From positions 1 to 64,000 of the forward strand of contig CALWNO010000003.1 of the NCBI GenBank assembly GCA_944382785.1: DNA of 64,000 bases. The letters run 5' to 3'. The stretch's first letter is position 1, and each line of letters starts with the position of its first letter. A model generated the notes under the pieces. The model saw only the letters and a list, made by a program, of their open reading frames with translations. It had not been told where the DNA came from and made no database searches. The stretch is from an uncultured Gemmiger sp. (lineage in GTDB: Bacteria > Bacillota > Clostridia > Oscillospirales > Ruminococcaceae). Positions 27,352 through 35,984 of this stretch are shown in pieces. The position numbers were made by a program, and so were the translations under genes.

Positions 27352-28374
27352 TCAGAACACAATGTCCTGAGCGGGGGCCGTGCACAGTTTTCGGTCTGCC
27401 TTGATTACATAGTGACGGTAATACGCCATAAAGATGGAAAAGAACCAGGAACGCGGCACCACCCGGTACAAAATGCGCTCCAGCCGAAACACCAGGTCGT
27501 TGCGGGGCTCTTGCCGCTCGTAGTCTTTCCAGGGTGAAAGGGCCAGATAATGATCAAACCGTTCCTTGTGGGGATGCAGCGTGTTGCTATTCCAGGGACT
27601 TTCCCCCAAGAAACGCATGAAATGCAGCACCGCCGTATTCTGCCGTGCCGCCTCAATTTCCGCGGCGGAGTAGTAGGCCTTTTCTCCGTACCGCTTCACA
27701 AACAGGCGGTCGGGATAGATGGTGTGGATATAGGTAAAATCGTACTTCAGGTCCAGCTTTGTGATCTGGTTTTTCAGCACGATGTTCAGCAGGTCCTGGT
27801 CCGCCGCAAAAAAGGCGCCGCGCACATCCCGGGCATAAGCCGTGATGCGTTCCAGGCAGCGCTGCTGTTTCCAGGCCGCCACATCGAACAGGATGGTACC
27901 GCCGCAGTAGTAGGCTTCCTCCCTGGCAAAGCCGTAGATGTCCTTGAAGGCCAGACTCAGCCCGTCCCGGGCCATGGCCACGGCGTTGCCCTGCATATCA
28001 AAGTCCATCAGGGCGGACAGGCTGCCTTCCACCAGAAGGTCACTGTCCAGGTAAAAGATCTTGCCCACCGTGTCCGGCAGCATTTCCACCGCAAACAGCT
28101 TGAGGTAGGTGGCATAAGAGCCCCGGTATTTGGGCAGGCCCATGCCTTCCACCTGCCGGACAATGTCCTCCGCAGGGATAAAGCACACCCGGCGGCCGTA
28201 CTGCCGCGCCATCTCGGCATACTGGTCCTTGCTGGACTGTTCCAGCCCCATATCGATCATATATACACAGATGTCCTCGGCATCCCGGTTGTTCTCAAAC
28301 AGGGAGAGGATAGAAACACCGCCGAACACGGCATAGTTGTTGTCATGCTGGTACAGCACATTCAATACTGACAT
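27352..28374 (-). CDS. GT8 family glycosyltransferase
   Basis: The 340-residue protein resembles LgtC/GT8 retaining galactosyl- or glucosyltransferases. It has NVLYQHDNNYAVFGGVSI at the N-terminus, the metal-binding FYLDSD (Asp110, Asp112) and YYCGGTILFD, then a basic C-terminal region (from about 290) that could contact the membrane. It probably adds a hexose from a UDP donor inside the cell. SD AAGGAG precedes the start. It lies between a GT2 and the ThDP enzyme in the minus-strand glycan arm. Confidence 0.88.
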   Translation of the reverse strand: MSVLNVLYQHDNNYAVFGGVSILSLFENNRDAEDICVYMIDMGLEQSSKDQYAEMARQYGRRVCFIPAEDIVRQVEGMGLPKYRGSYATYLKLFAVEMLPDTVGKIFYLDSDLLVEGSLSALMDFDMQGNAVAMARDGLSLAFKDIYGFAREEAYYCGGTILFDVAAWKQQRCLERITAYARDVRGAFFAADQDLLNIVLKNQITKLDLKYDFTYIHTIYPDRLFVKRYGEKAYYSAAEIEAARQNTAVLHFMRFLGESPWNSNTLHPHKERFDHYLALSPWKDYERQEPRNDLVFRLERILYRVVPRSWFFSIFMAYYRHYVIKADRKLCTAPAQDIVF

Positions 28375-28387
28375 GGAAAACGCTCCT

Positions 28388-29398
28388 TTACCTTTCCCCG
28401 CGCCGATGACTGCCCATCCACAGCGCCGGCATCAGAAGCCCCACACGGTCCAGACACATCATGGCCCAGACCCCGCGCTTTCCGTAACTGCGGTCATAGT
28501 TGGGGGCAAACAGCCGGATCTTGGGGCACCAGGCATACCGGGGATACCGCTTTATCAGGGCATCATGCAGACCGCCGGCATACGCCCGGAATTCCTGGTA
28601 GCTGTCTGCCGCTTTGGCCACCGTCAGCAGGGCCTGACAGTAAAATTTGATGACCTGGTATTCCAGCACCTGTCGGGCATCCTGGTCTTCCACCTTGCCG
28701 GACAGTTCCCAGGTGAATTCCAGCACCTGCAGGAAGTTCTTGCCCGGGTTCCAGCGTCCGTTCAGGGTCAGCACGGTGGTGGCGTTATCCCCGTGGGCAC
28801 AGTTGTAGAACACGGGTTTGCGCACAAATGCTGCATCCTTGCAGTAGAGGTTATAAGTCTGGATGAAGTAATAGTCGTCGGACAGAAAATCCCGGGGTTC
28901 CCGGAAATCATGATCCCGGAACACCTGGGTCCTGTACAGGCATCCGTGCCACAGGGTGTGCATCCACTTGCTGGACGGGTCAGCCACATCCAGGCGCCGT
29001 ACCTCGTTGCCGTCCTTGTCCGTGAGCACCACTTCCCCGATGATGCGGTCAGCACCGGTGCGTCTGGCTTCCGCCGCCAGGGTTTCCAGACAGTCGTCGG
29101 CCATCCAGTCATCGGCATCGCAGAGCATCACGTAGGTGCCCCGGGCATTTTGCTGGATGCGTTTCTTGTTGGCAACAACCCCGCCATTCTCTCCCTGCAC
29201 CAGACGTATATCCATCTCCGGGTTGTCCCGGATGAAAGACTGGATCACCGCCACCGAATCGTCGGTGGAACCGTCATCGCAGTACAGCACCTCATAATCC
29301 TTGAATTCCTGGCGCTTGATGGCCTCAAAGGCCCGGGGCAGGAACCGGGCATAGTTGTAGCTGGCAATCCCGACGGTAATAAAAGGTTCTGTTCCCAT
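28388..29398 (-). CDS. GT2 family glycosyltransferase
   Basis: The protein of 336 residues opens with the GT-A motif FITVGIASYNYARFLPRAFE. It contains CDDGSTDDS and the metal motif CDADDW, followed by an acceptor domain ending in a short hydrophobic, basic tail. Start at 29398 was chosen because AGGAGA lies close upstream; an in-frame ATG seven codons earlier (29419) with a weaker GGAG is possible. Acceptor and donor cannot be read from the sequence. It is part of the minus-strand arm, between the flippase and the GT8 gene. Confidence 0.87.
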   Translation of the reverse strand: MGTEPFITVGIASYNYARFLPRAFEAIKRQEFKDYEVLYCDDGSTDDSVAVIQSFIRDNPEMDIRLVQGENGGVVANKKRIQQNARGTYVMLCDADDWMADDCLETLAAEARRTGADRIIGEVVLTDKDGNEVRRLDVADPSSKWMHTLWHGCLYRTQVFRDHDFREPRDFLSDDYYFIQTYNLYCKDAAFVRKPVFYNCAHGDNATTVLTLNGRWNPGKNFLQVLEFTWELSGKVEDQDARQVLEYQVIKFYCQALLTVAKAADSYQEFRAYAGGLHDALIKRYPRYAWCPKIRLFAPNYDRSYGKRGVWAMMCLDRVGLLMPALWMGSHRRGER

Positions 29399-29433
29399 AA
29401 TATTCTCCTGTATATCCATACAAACTCCAGCGA

Positions 29434-30660
29434 TCAGCGGCCATTCCTGACTATCTTGCGCACAAAGACCACCGCCTGCACCACTACCTGCAGCAGATAA
29501 GCCGCCGTCAGCACATAGGCCGCCCCTTGGATGCCTTGCCTTCTGACCAACACATCTGAAAGCGCTGCCGTGACCGCCAGGGCCCCAACGGCTCCTGCCG
29601 CCACTGCCTGGTTGCTGCCGACCGCAATCAGAAGGCCGTTTCCGCAGGAAGTGAGCGCATTGATGCCGGTGGCCAGGATAGCCCAGTACAAAAGACCATA
29701 ATACTGCAGAATTTCCGGTCCGAAGACCAGTTTCATGACAAAGCGTCCGGCCACCAGCGCCGCCAGTTCCGCCAGCACCACAAACCCGATCGTAAAGCCG
29801 TACGTCTGTCCGACCAGGCTCAACAGCTCCTGGCGCTTTTTTTCATTCCATGCCTTTGCCATTTTGGGGACCAGGGCGATGATAATGGCCGGGACCAGGG
29901 TGGTAATCAGCACCGTTGGCGTAAAAATGGAAGAGAAATACCCCAGCTGCTCGGTACCGGCCAGCTTTTGGATGGAACGGCGGGGCAAGGCGGTTGTTAT
30001 GACCGGGAAGATGTTGGACAGCATCAAAGCAAAGCACACCTTCAGCAGCCGGAGAGAGGCCCTGAAATCTACTGCCTTCCACCGTTCCATTGTCTCGACC
30101 CGGCAGAAACTCCGCCAGTCATAGAAAATGGTCAGAAGCAAGGTGGCCAGGGCCATTACACCCATAGAGACCAGCAGGTTCTGCACGAGCAGATAGGTCC
30201 CCACAAATGCCAGAAAGCACACCGTACCGCGGATGGTATTGGAATATCCGTTGATGTACAGCCGGTCATGCAGCTGCAGCGCCCCCAACAGGGTATCGCT
30301 GATGACATTCACATTGCTGTACAAAAGGTACAGCAGAATGGCCCAGCGCTCTGCCGCCGAATACCCGCCGGCCACGGCCAGATATCCTCCGCAGGCCACC
30401 ACCGACACAAAAGCCGTCATCATGCGGGCCAACAGATACTGGCTCTGGGAATACCGGCCATTCACGTCGGAGATCTGGTAATTTCGCAGCCCGTAATTGG
30501 CAAAGAAGCTGAACACATTGGATACGGTCATGGCAAGAGAGAAAATCCCGGCGTCCTCATAGCCCGACATCCGGACGATCAGCACGGAGATCAGCCATTG
30601 CCCGAACATCAGCACAATGGAACCGATAGAATTGATGGCCGCCTGCCTTCTGTAATCCAT
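29434..30660 (-). CDS. wzx: polysaccharide flippase (Wzx-like)
   Basis: The 408-residue protein has about twelve hydrophobic helices and the MATE/PST opening AINSIGSIVLMFGQWLISVLIVRMSG, typical of oligosaccharide flippases. It would turn an undecaprenyl-diphosphate-linked oligosaccharide to the outer membrane face. The size is near the usual 400-480. It lies 33 bases after ddhC. No Wzy-type polymerase is obvious in the same arm, although some of the large membrane proteins could hide one. SD AAAGGA precedes the ATG. Confidence 0.85.
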   Translation of the reverse strand: MDYRRQAAINSIGSIVLMFGQWLISVLIVRMSGYEDAGIFSLAMTVSNVFSFFANYGLRNYQISDVNGRYSQSQYLLARMMTAFVSVVACGGYLAVAGGYSAAERWAILLYLLYSNVNVISDTLLGALQLHDRLYINGYSNTIRGTVCFLAFVGTYLLVQNLLVSMGVMALATLLLTIFYDWRSFCRVETMERWKAVDFRASLRLLKVCFALMLSNIFPVITTALPRRSIQKLAGTEQLGYFSSIFTPTVLITTLVPAIIIALVPKMAKAWNEKKRQELLSLVGQTYGFTIGFVVLAELAALVAGRFVMKLVFGPEILQYYGLLYWAILATGINALTSCGNGLLIAVGSNQAVAAGAVGALAVTAALSDVLVRRQGIQGAAYVLTAAYLLQVVVQAVVFVRKIVRNGR

Positions 30661-30693
30661 AAGAAATCCTTTTTCTGATAGGGAATACGATAA

Positions 30694-32040
30694 TTACGCC
30701 TGTGCCGCTTCCAGAATGACCCGGGCCATATAGTCGATCATATCGTCGGTCATGCCGGGATAGACACCCACCCAGAAGGTGTTGTTCATGATGAAATCGG
30801 TGTTGGTCAGGTCCCCCACCACACGGTAAGCGTCGGTGCCGCGGATCTGGTCGAAGCAGGGATGCTTGATCAGGTTGCCGCTGAACAAAAGACGGGTCTG
30901 GACGTTCTTGGACTCGATATACCGGGTCATGGCGTTGCGGTCCAGGCCGCTTTCCGGCCGCACCGAGATCAGGAAGCCGAACCAGGAAGGCCGGCTGTTG
31001 GCTGCCGGTTCGGGCAGGATCAGCTTGTCCGCAGCCGGTTCCAGCGCCGCCCGCAGACGGTCCCAGTTGTGGCGGCGGCGCTCGATGAAGGAGGGGAACT
31101 TTTTCAGCTGCTCACAGCCGATGGCCGCCTGCATATCGGTGACCTTGAGGTTGTAACCGAAATGGCTGTACACATACTTGTGATCGTAGCCGAAGGGCAG
31201 CTCCCCGTACTGGCCGTCAAACCGATGGCCGCAGAAGTTGTCGTGGCCGGAAGGGCACACGCAGTCCCGGCCCCAGTCCCGGTAGCTCTTGATCAGCCGG
31301 TTGAGCAGAGGGTTGCTGGTGTAGACGCAGCCGCCCTCGCCCATGGTCATGTGGTGGGGCGGGTAGAAGCTGGAGGTGCCGATGTCCCCCCAGGTGCCGG
31401 TGAACCGGGTCTCCCCGTTGATGGTGTACTGGGTGCCCAGGGCATCGCAGTTGTCCTCCACCAGCCAGAGGTTGTGCTTGTCACAGAAGGCCTTGACCGC
31501 TCTCAGGTCAAAGGGATTGCCCAGGGTATGGGCGATCATCACCGCCTTGGTCCTGGGGGAAAGGGCGGCTTCCAGTTTGGACACATCGATGTTGTACTGG
31601 GGCACGGTCACGTCCACAAACACCGGCACCGCACCATACTGCAGCGCCGGGGTGACGGTGGTGGGGAACCCGCAGGCCACCGTGATGATCTCGTCCCCCT
31701 TCCTGATCTGGCGGTCCCCCAGTTCGGGGGCAGTCAGGGCCATGAAGGCGATGAGGTTGGCGGAAGAGCCGCTGTTGACCAGGTTGGCAAAGCGCACCCC
31801 GATCCACTGGGCAAACTTCTTTTCAAATTCATCGGCGAACCGGCCGGTGGTCAGCCAGAAATCCAGCGCCGCGTCGGTGAGGGCGCACATCTCCTTCTCA
31901 TCAAACACACGGGACGCATAGGTGATGCGGTCCCCGGGTTTGAACGCCTCTTTCTTTTCCTTGAAGTCGTGGTAATACTGCGCCACCATCTCCTTGATCT
32001 GTTCACGGGCTTCGGCTTCACTGGACCAGGTTTTCTCCAT
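30694..32040 (-). CDS. ddhC: CDP-6-deoxy-4-ketohexose 3-dehydrase (DdhC/RfbH, E1)
   Basis: The 448-residue protein is an aminotransferase-fold enzyme in which the PLP-binding Lys is replaced by His229 (SFYPPHHMTMGEGG), the mark of E1 dehydrases. Iron-sulfur cysteines are present: Cys198 (DNCDALG), Cys260, Cys262 and Cys270 (C-x-C-x7-C). With PMP and a [2Fe-2S] centre it removes the C3 hydroxyl from CDP-4-keto-6-deoxyglucose. The gap from the first to the second cysteine is 61 residues; I recall 57 in the Yersinia enzyme. The reductase partner E3 (DdhD) is not in the window. Start 32040 has AAGGAGG. Confidence 0.92.
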   Translation of the reverse strand: MEKTWSSEAEAREQIKEMVAQYYHDFKEKKEAFKPGDRITYASRVFDEKEMCALTDAALDFWLTTGRFADEFEKKFAQWIGVRFANLVNSGSSANLIAFMALTAPELGDRQIRKGDEIITVACGFPTTVTPALQYGAVPVFVDVTVPQYNIDVSKLEAALSPRTKAVMIAHTLGNPFDLRAVKAFCDKHNLWLVEDNCDALGTQYTINGETRFTGTWGDIGTSSFYPPHHMTMGEGGCVYTSNPLLNRLIKSYRDWGRDCVCPSGHDNFCGHRFDGQYGELPFGYDHKYVYSHFGYNLKVTDMQAAIGCEQLKKFPSFIERRRHNWDRLRAALEPAADKLILPEPAANSRPSWFGFLISVRPESGLDRNAMTRYIESKNVQTRLLFSGNLIKHPCFDQIRGTDAYRVVGDLTNTDFIMNNTFWVGVYPGMTDDMIDYMARVILEAAQA

Positions 32041-32077
32041 GGTGTCCTCCTTGTTTGTCAAACATCCGTGTTCCGCA

Positions 32078-33877
32078 TCACGCCGCGGCGGAACTTTCCC
32101 GCGGCCACAGGCTGATGCGGCGGGAGACAATGTTCTCCCCTTCCAAAGTTACAAAATAGTCGCCGTTCTCGTCCGGTTCGGTACGGGGCAGGTCGGCAAT
32201 ACAAACCTCCTGCCAGTTCTCGCTGCCGTCCGCCCCCACGGTGATATAACTCAGGGTCGCGTCCGCCGGGACTTCCCTGCCCCGGATGTAGATCTTGACG
32301 CTGTCGGCGTACCGGGTCATCACATCGGTCACGTGGGCCAGCCAGGCCACATCGTATCCCTCATAATCCCTGATATAACACAGAAAATAAATGTCCTCCC
32401 CGTTGGGCTGGGGGTCTTTTTCCCAGCTGTCCACATGGTAGGCATTGCGGCGCACTCCGCCATACCGCCGGAAGAAGGCTTCCTGGGCCCCCTTGTCACT
32501 GCCCCAGACGTTGAATTTACACACCAGGGGCGACGTTTCGGGCACATCCTCCGCCAGTCCGGCCTCCACGCTGTCGCAGAGAAATTCGTAGGTATCCCGG
32601 GCTCCGTTGTCGTACTGCTGCCGGGTACAGGCCCGCTGGTAGGCGCCGCAGGCCGTCAGGCCCACCACGACCACCACTGCCAGCACCGGGGGCAGCCACC
32701 AGGGACCGCGCCGGGCCAGCTGAAACAGTACCGCCAGAAGGGTCAGCAGCATCACGGCTACCCCGAAGGATTCCACCGCCGCCGGGATGTATGCCTCGGT
32801 CCAGCTGACCCAGATCTCCTGATACTTGGAGGACAGCCCGATCAGCAGGGCCGGTCCCGCCAGCATCACCGCGCCCATGGCGAACAGGCAGAAAGCCTGC
32901 CGCCGGGAAAGGCGGACCCACCCCAGGCAGAGCACCGCCGCACACACCGCCGCCAGCAGCAGGGGCCAGAACACATCCCCCGCCGTGATCGATGTGGGGT
33001 GGTAGTCGGCAAACAGAATGGGGTTGAGGGGAAATGCCGCCGACATCTGCTGCACCCAGGTGCGCAGTGCCGCCGGAACGTCCAGAGAAGGCTGCACACC
33101 GTTATAGCCGCCACCCGACGCATTCAGCCGGGCACTCATCACATAATAGAACAGTGCCACCAGTTCCCCGGCCAGACAGGGCAGCCCCAGGCACACAGCC
33201 CGCAGAAATTTGGGTTCCAGCAGCAGGGCCAGAAAGCCCAGCATAAAAATATAGGTATATCCCAGCTCGTAGGTCCCGCAGGTCCAGAAGGTGCAAAGTC
33301 CGGCCAGAAGAGCCCACCGCCGGTGGCCCGTATGATGCAGGGCCACCATGCACAGCCCGGCCAGCAGGGCCGGGAACAGCGCCATCTGGGGCAGTGCCTC
33401 ATAACTGTACATGGCGTTGGTGGAGTAGTCGCTCCAAAGGCAGATCATCAGCGGCGTCAGCGCAAAGAGGGCCTTGCCCAGATGCTTGCCGCCGGTGGCC
33501 TTGCTCACAAGCAGCCCTGCCAGTGCCGCGTCCACCAGCGTGTGGCCGATGATGAACAGGCGGTACCGGTCAATGCTTCCCTTGAACCAGAACCGCACCG
33601 TGATGGGCAGGCTGGAAAAAGGGAAAAAGCGGCTGTTTTGCAGCGTGAGGGCCTTTCCTATATCGGTCAGTTCCCGCTGCAGAAGGGCAATCGCCGAAGT
33701 GCCGGTCAGCTCGATATAGGAATTCAGGTTGTTGATCTGGTCATCGCCGCCCAGGGGCGCCAGCAGGGTCACCCGCAGGTACCCCACCGCTGCAACCAGT
33801 GCCACAGCTCCCAGCACCCACCAGAACCAGCGGACGGTGTGCAGGCGTTTTGCCCAGCGGTTGTATTGATATTCCAA
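32078..33877 (-). CDS. large GT-C-like membrane protein
   Basis: The 599-residue protein has about ten or eleven membrane helices and an acidic first outer loop (PLGGDDQINNLNSY). An extracytoplasmic C-terminal domain (about 410-599) follows. The plan is that of glucosyl/arabinosyl-type GT-C enzymes or GtrII-like proteins that attach a side sugar outside the membrane, but identity is low-level and function is inferred. It lies between ddhB and ddhC. The TTG start at 33877 is supported by GGGGAAGGGA a few bases upstream; the next ATG would cut into the first helix. Confidence 0.68.
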   Translation of the reverse strand: MEYQYNRWAKRLHTVRWFWWVLGAVALVAAVGYLRVTLLAPLGGDDQINNLNSYIELTGTSAIALLQRELTDIGKALTLQNSRFFPFSSLPITVRFWFKGSIDRYRLFIIGHTLVDAALAGLLVSKATGGKHLGKALFALTPLMICLWSDYSTNAMYSYEALPQMALFPALLAGLCMVALHHTGHRRWALLAGLCTFWTCGTYELGYTYIFMLGFLALLLEPKFLRAVCLGLPCLAGELVALFYYVMSARLNASGGGYNGVQPSLDVPAALRTWVQQMSAAFPLNPILFADYHPTSITAGDVFWPLLLAAVCAAVLCLGWVRLSRRQAFCLFAMGAVMLAGPALLIGLSSKYQEIWVSWTEAYIPAAVESFGVAVMLLTLLAVLFQLARRGPWWLPPVLAVVVVVGLTACGAYQRACTRQQYDNGARDTYEFLCDSVEAGLAEDVPETSPLVCKFNVWGSDKGAQEAFFRRYGGVRRNAYHVDSWEKDPQPNGEDIYFLCYIRDYEGYDVAWLAHVTDVMTRYADSVKIYIRGREVPADATLSYITVGADGSENWQEVCIADLPRTEPDENGDYFVTLEGENIVSRRISLWPRESSAAA

Positions 33878-33907
33878 AAGATCCCTTCCCCGTGTGTTGA
33901 TGGGCGC

Positions 33908-34969
33908 TCAATCCTGCCGCAAAAACGCCGCGATCTCCGCGTCCATTTCCGCCGGAATATTCCCGCCGGCCAGCCAGACCTTGCCGAAGCGGCAGGTCAT
34001 CTCCATACACTCTTCGATATGCCAGCGGGGACGCCAGCCGAAGGTGGCCTTCACCAGGCTGCAGTCCAACTTGAGGAAGTTGGCTTCATGAGGCGCGTTG
34101 GCCTCGGCCCGGTTCTCCCATTTGGCTTCCGGGCCCCAGCAGCGGCAGAACAGATCCACCAGGTCCCCGGTGGTCACACAGTCGCAGTCATCCGGCCCTA
34201 CATTATAATACCCTGCCACAGAGGGGTCCTCATACTGGGCCTGGGCGATCATCAGATACACCGCCAGCGGTTCCAGGACATGCTGATAGGGGCGGGTCGA
34301 ATAGGGGTTGCGCACCCCGATCGTCTCGCCCTTGGCCATGGCACGGATGCAGTCCGGAATAATGCGGTCATTGGCAAAGTCCCCGCCGCCGATCACATTG
34401 CCGGCCCGGGCGGTGGATACCGCCACCCCCATGCCGTCCAGAAAGCTGCACTTGTAGCTGTGGGTCACCAGTTCCGAACAGCTCTTGCTGTTGGAGTAGG
34501 GATCGTACCCGTCCAGGGGTTCGTTTTCCCGGTACCCCCAATGCCATTCTTTGTTCTGATAAACCTTATCAGTCGTGATATTCACGACTGACCGCGGGGG
34601 TTCCCCCGCGGTGCGCACACACTCCAGCAGATTGACGGTGCCCATCACGTTGGTCTCGTAGGTGTAGCGGGGGTCCTTGTAGCTGTCCCGCACAATGGGC
34701 TGTGCCGCCAGATGGAGCACTATTTCCGGTTTTGCGGCGTCAAAAGCCGCTTTCAGGGTTGCCATGTCCCGGATATCCCCGATGACGCTGGTCATCTTTC
34801 CCTCCAGGCCGGCCAGATCAAACAGGGCCGGGTCGGTGGGCGGGTTCAGACTGTACCCGGTGACGATCGCCCCGGCGCCGGTGAGCATCCGGCACAGCCA
34901 GGTCCCCTTGAATCCGGTATGCCCGGTCACAAAGACCCGCTTGCCGCGAAAGAATTCCAGATCCAGCAT
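33908..34969 (-). CDS. ddhB: CDP-glucose 4,6-dehydratase (DdhB/RfbG)
   Basis: The 353-residue extended SDR enzyme has GHTGFKGTWL at residues 16-25 for NAD, NITTDKVYQNKEWHWGYRE with the catalytic Asp-Lys, and YSNSK as the Tyr-x3-Lys site. These are the signature of CDP-glucose 4,6-dehydratases. It converts CDP-glucose to CDP-4-keto-6-deoxyglucose, the substrate of DdhC. Its ATG overlaps the ddhA stop as TGATG, which fits the tight ddhA-ddhB coupling seen in O-antigen loci. Confidence 0.93.
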   Translation of the reverse strand: MLDLEFFRGKRVFVTGHTGFKGTWLCRMLTGAGAIVTGYSLNPPTDPALFDLAGLEGKMTSVIGDIRDMATLKAAFDAAKPEIVLHLAAQPIVRDSYKDPRYTYETNVMGTVNLLECVRTAGEPPRSVVNITTDKVYQNKEWHWGYRENEPLDGYDPYSNSKSCSELVTHSYKCSFLDGMGVAVSTARAGNVIGGGDFANDRIIPDCIRAMAKGETIGVRNPYSTRPYQHVLEPLAVYLMIAQAQYEDPSVAGYYNVGPDDCDCVTTGDLVDLFCRCWGPEAKWENRAEANAPHEANFLKLDCSLVKATFGWRPRWHIEECMEMTCRFGKVWLAGGNIPAEMDAEIAAFLRQD

Positions 34970-35745
34970 CAGTCGTTCCACACTTTCCAGGGCGCTTTGC
35001 CTTCCGCCCACAGTTTTTCCAGCTGGTTTTTGTCCCGCACCGTGTCCATACATTTCCAGAAGCCCGTATGGCACCGACTCTGCAGCTGACCGCGGGCCGC
35101 CAGAGTTTCCAGCGGTTTCTTTTCCAGAACCGTCTCATCACCTTCGATCACGTCAAAGATCTCGGGGTTGCAGACCATGAAGCCGATGTTGATCATGCTG
35201 CCGTCCATCTCCTGCTTTTCCCGGAAGCCGGTGACAAGACCGTTTTCATCCACATCCAGCACGCCGAACTGCTGTCCCACGTTGTAGCTGGACATGGTCA
35301 CCGCCTTGCCGTGGGCACGGTGGAATTGTTCCAGCTCATTCAGATTGATGTTGGACACACCGTCCCCGTAGGTCAGCATGAAGGGTTCCTCCCCCACATA
35401 GGGGCGGATACGTTTGATGCGCCCGCCGGTCATGGTGTTGAGACCGGTGTCCACCACCGTCACCTTCCAGGGTTCGGCGTGGGAGTTCAGCACCTGCATG
35501 GAGTTGGTGGCAAGATCAAAGGATACATCCGCATTGTGCAGATAATAGTCGAAGAAATACTGCTTGATCACATCCTGCTTGTACCCGGCGCAAATGATGA
35601 AATCGGTGTACCCGTAATGGGCATATCCTTTCATAATATGCCAAAGGATCGGTTTGCCGCCGATCTCCACCATGGGTTTGGGCTTGAGGACGCTTTCTTC
35701 ACTGATGCGCGTTCCGAACCCGCCGGCAAGGATTACTACTTTCAT
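34969..35745 (-). CDS. ddhA: glucose-1-phosphate cytidylyltransferase (DdhA/RfbF)
   Basis: The 258-residue nucleotidyltransferase has LAGGFGTRISEES (7-18), KPKPMVEIGGKPILWHI and TYGDGVSN with the metal Asp. It makes CDP-glucose from CTP and glucose-1-phosphate, the first step of CDP-dideoxyhexose synthesis. Length and motifs match RfbF closely. Start 35745 was chosen for AGGTAGGTGA upstream and because MKVVILAGG is the family start. It is the first gene of the minus-strand arm, right after the promoter at 35780-35808. Confidence 0.94.
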   Translation of the reverse strand: MKVVILAGGFGTRISEESVLKPKPMVEIGGKPILWHIMKGYAHYGYTDFIICAGYKQDVIKQYFFDYYLHNADVSFDLATNSMQVLNSHAEPWKVTVVDTGLNTMTGGRIKRIRPYVGEEPFMLTYGDGVSNINLNELEQFHRAHGKAVTMSSYNVGQQFGVLDVDENGLVTGFREKQEMDGSMINIGFMVCNPEIFDVIEGDETVLEKKPLETLAARGQLQSRCHTGFWKCMDTVRDKNQLEKLWAEGKAPWKVWND

Positions 35746-35779
35746 ACTGTCACCTACCTGCATTGCATGCTTATTTTTG

Positions 35780-35808
35780 ATTTTAGCATATTCAGCCGAT
35801 TTTGACAA
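35780..35808 (-). promoter_or_regulatory. promoter of the left glycan arm
   Basis: On the minus strand TTGTCA (35803-35808), 17 bases and TAAAAT (35780-35785) lie 35 bases before ddhA. No terminator is visible within the following 15.8 kb, so ddhA through the second GT-C gene may be one operon. Confidence 0.78.
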
Positions 35809-35885
35809 TGTGTATACCAGACGATCTTTCTTACTTCCCAAAGTTATACCTTTTGAGATTACCGGATAGTGTTATACGTACAGTC

Positions 35886-35914
35886 TTGTAAAACCTAAAT
35901 TTTTCCGCTATAAT
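35886..35914 (+). promoter_or_regulatory. promoter of the right glycan arm
   Basis: TTGTAA (35886-35891), a 17-base spacer and a perfect TATAAT (35909-35914) lie 70 bases before the first GT2 gene. The start points of the two arms are only about 140-150 bases apart, so shared control is possible. Confidence 0.78.
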
Positions 35915-35984
35915 TGGGAAAAATCATTGCTCCGGTATTTGTCTTTCATACATGCAGTTCAAATATGCCACAAAGGAACATTTT

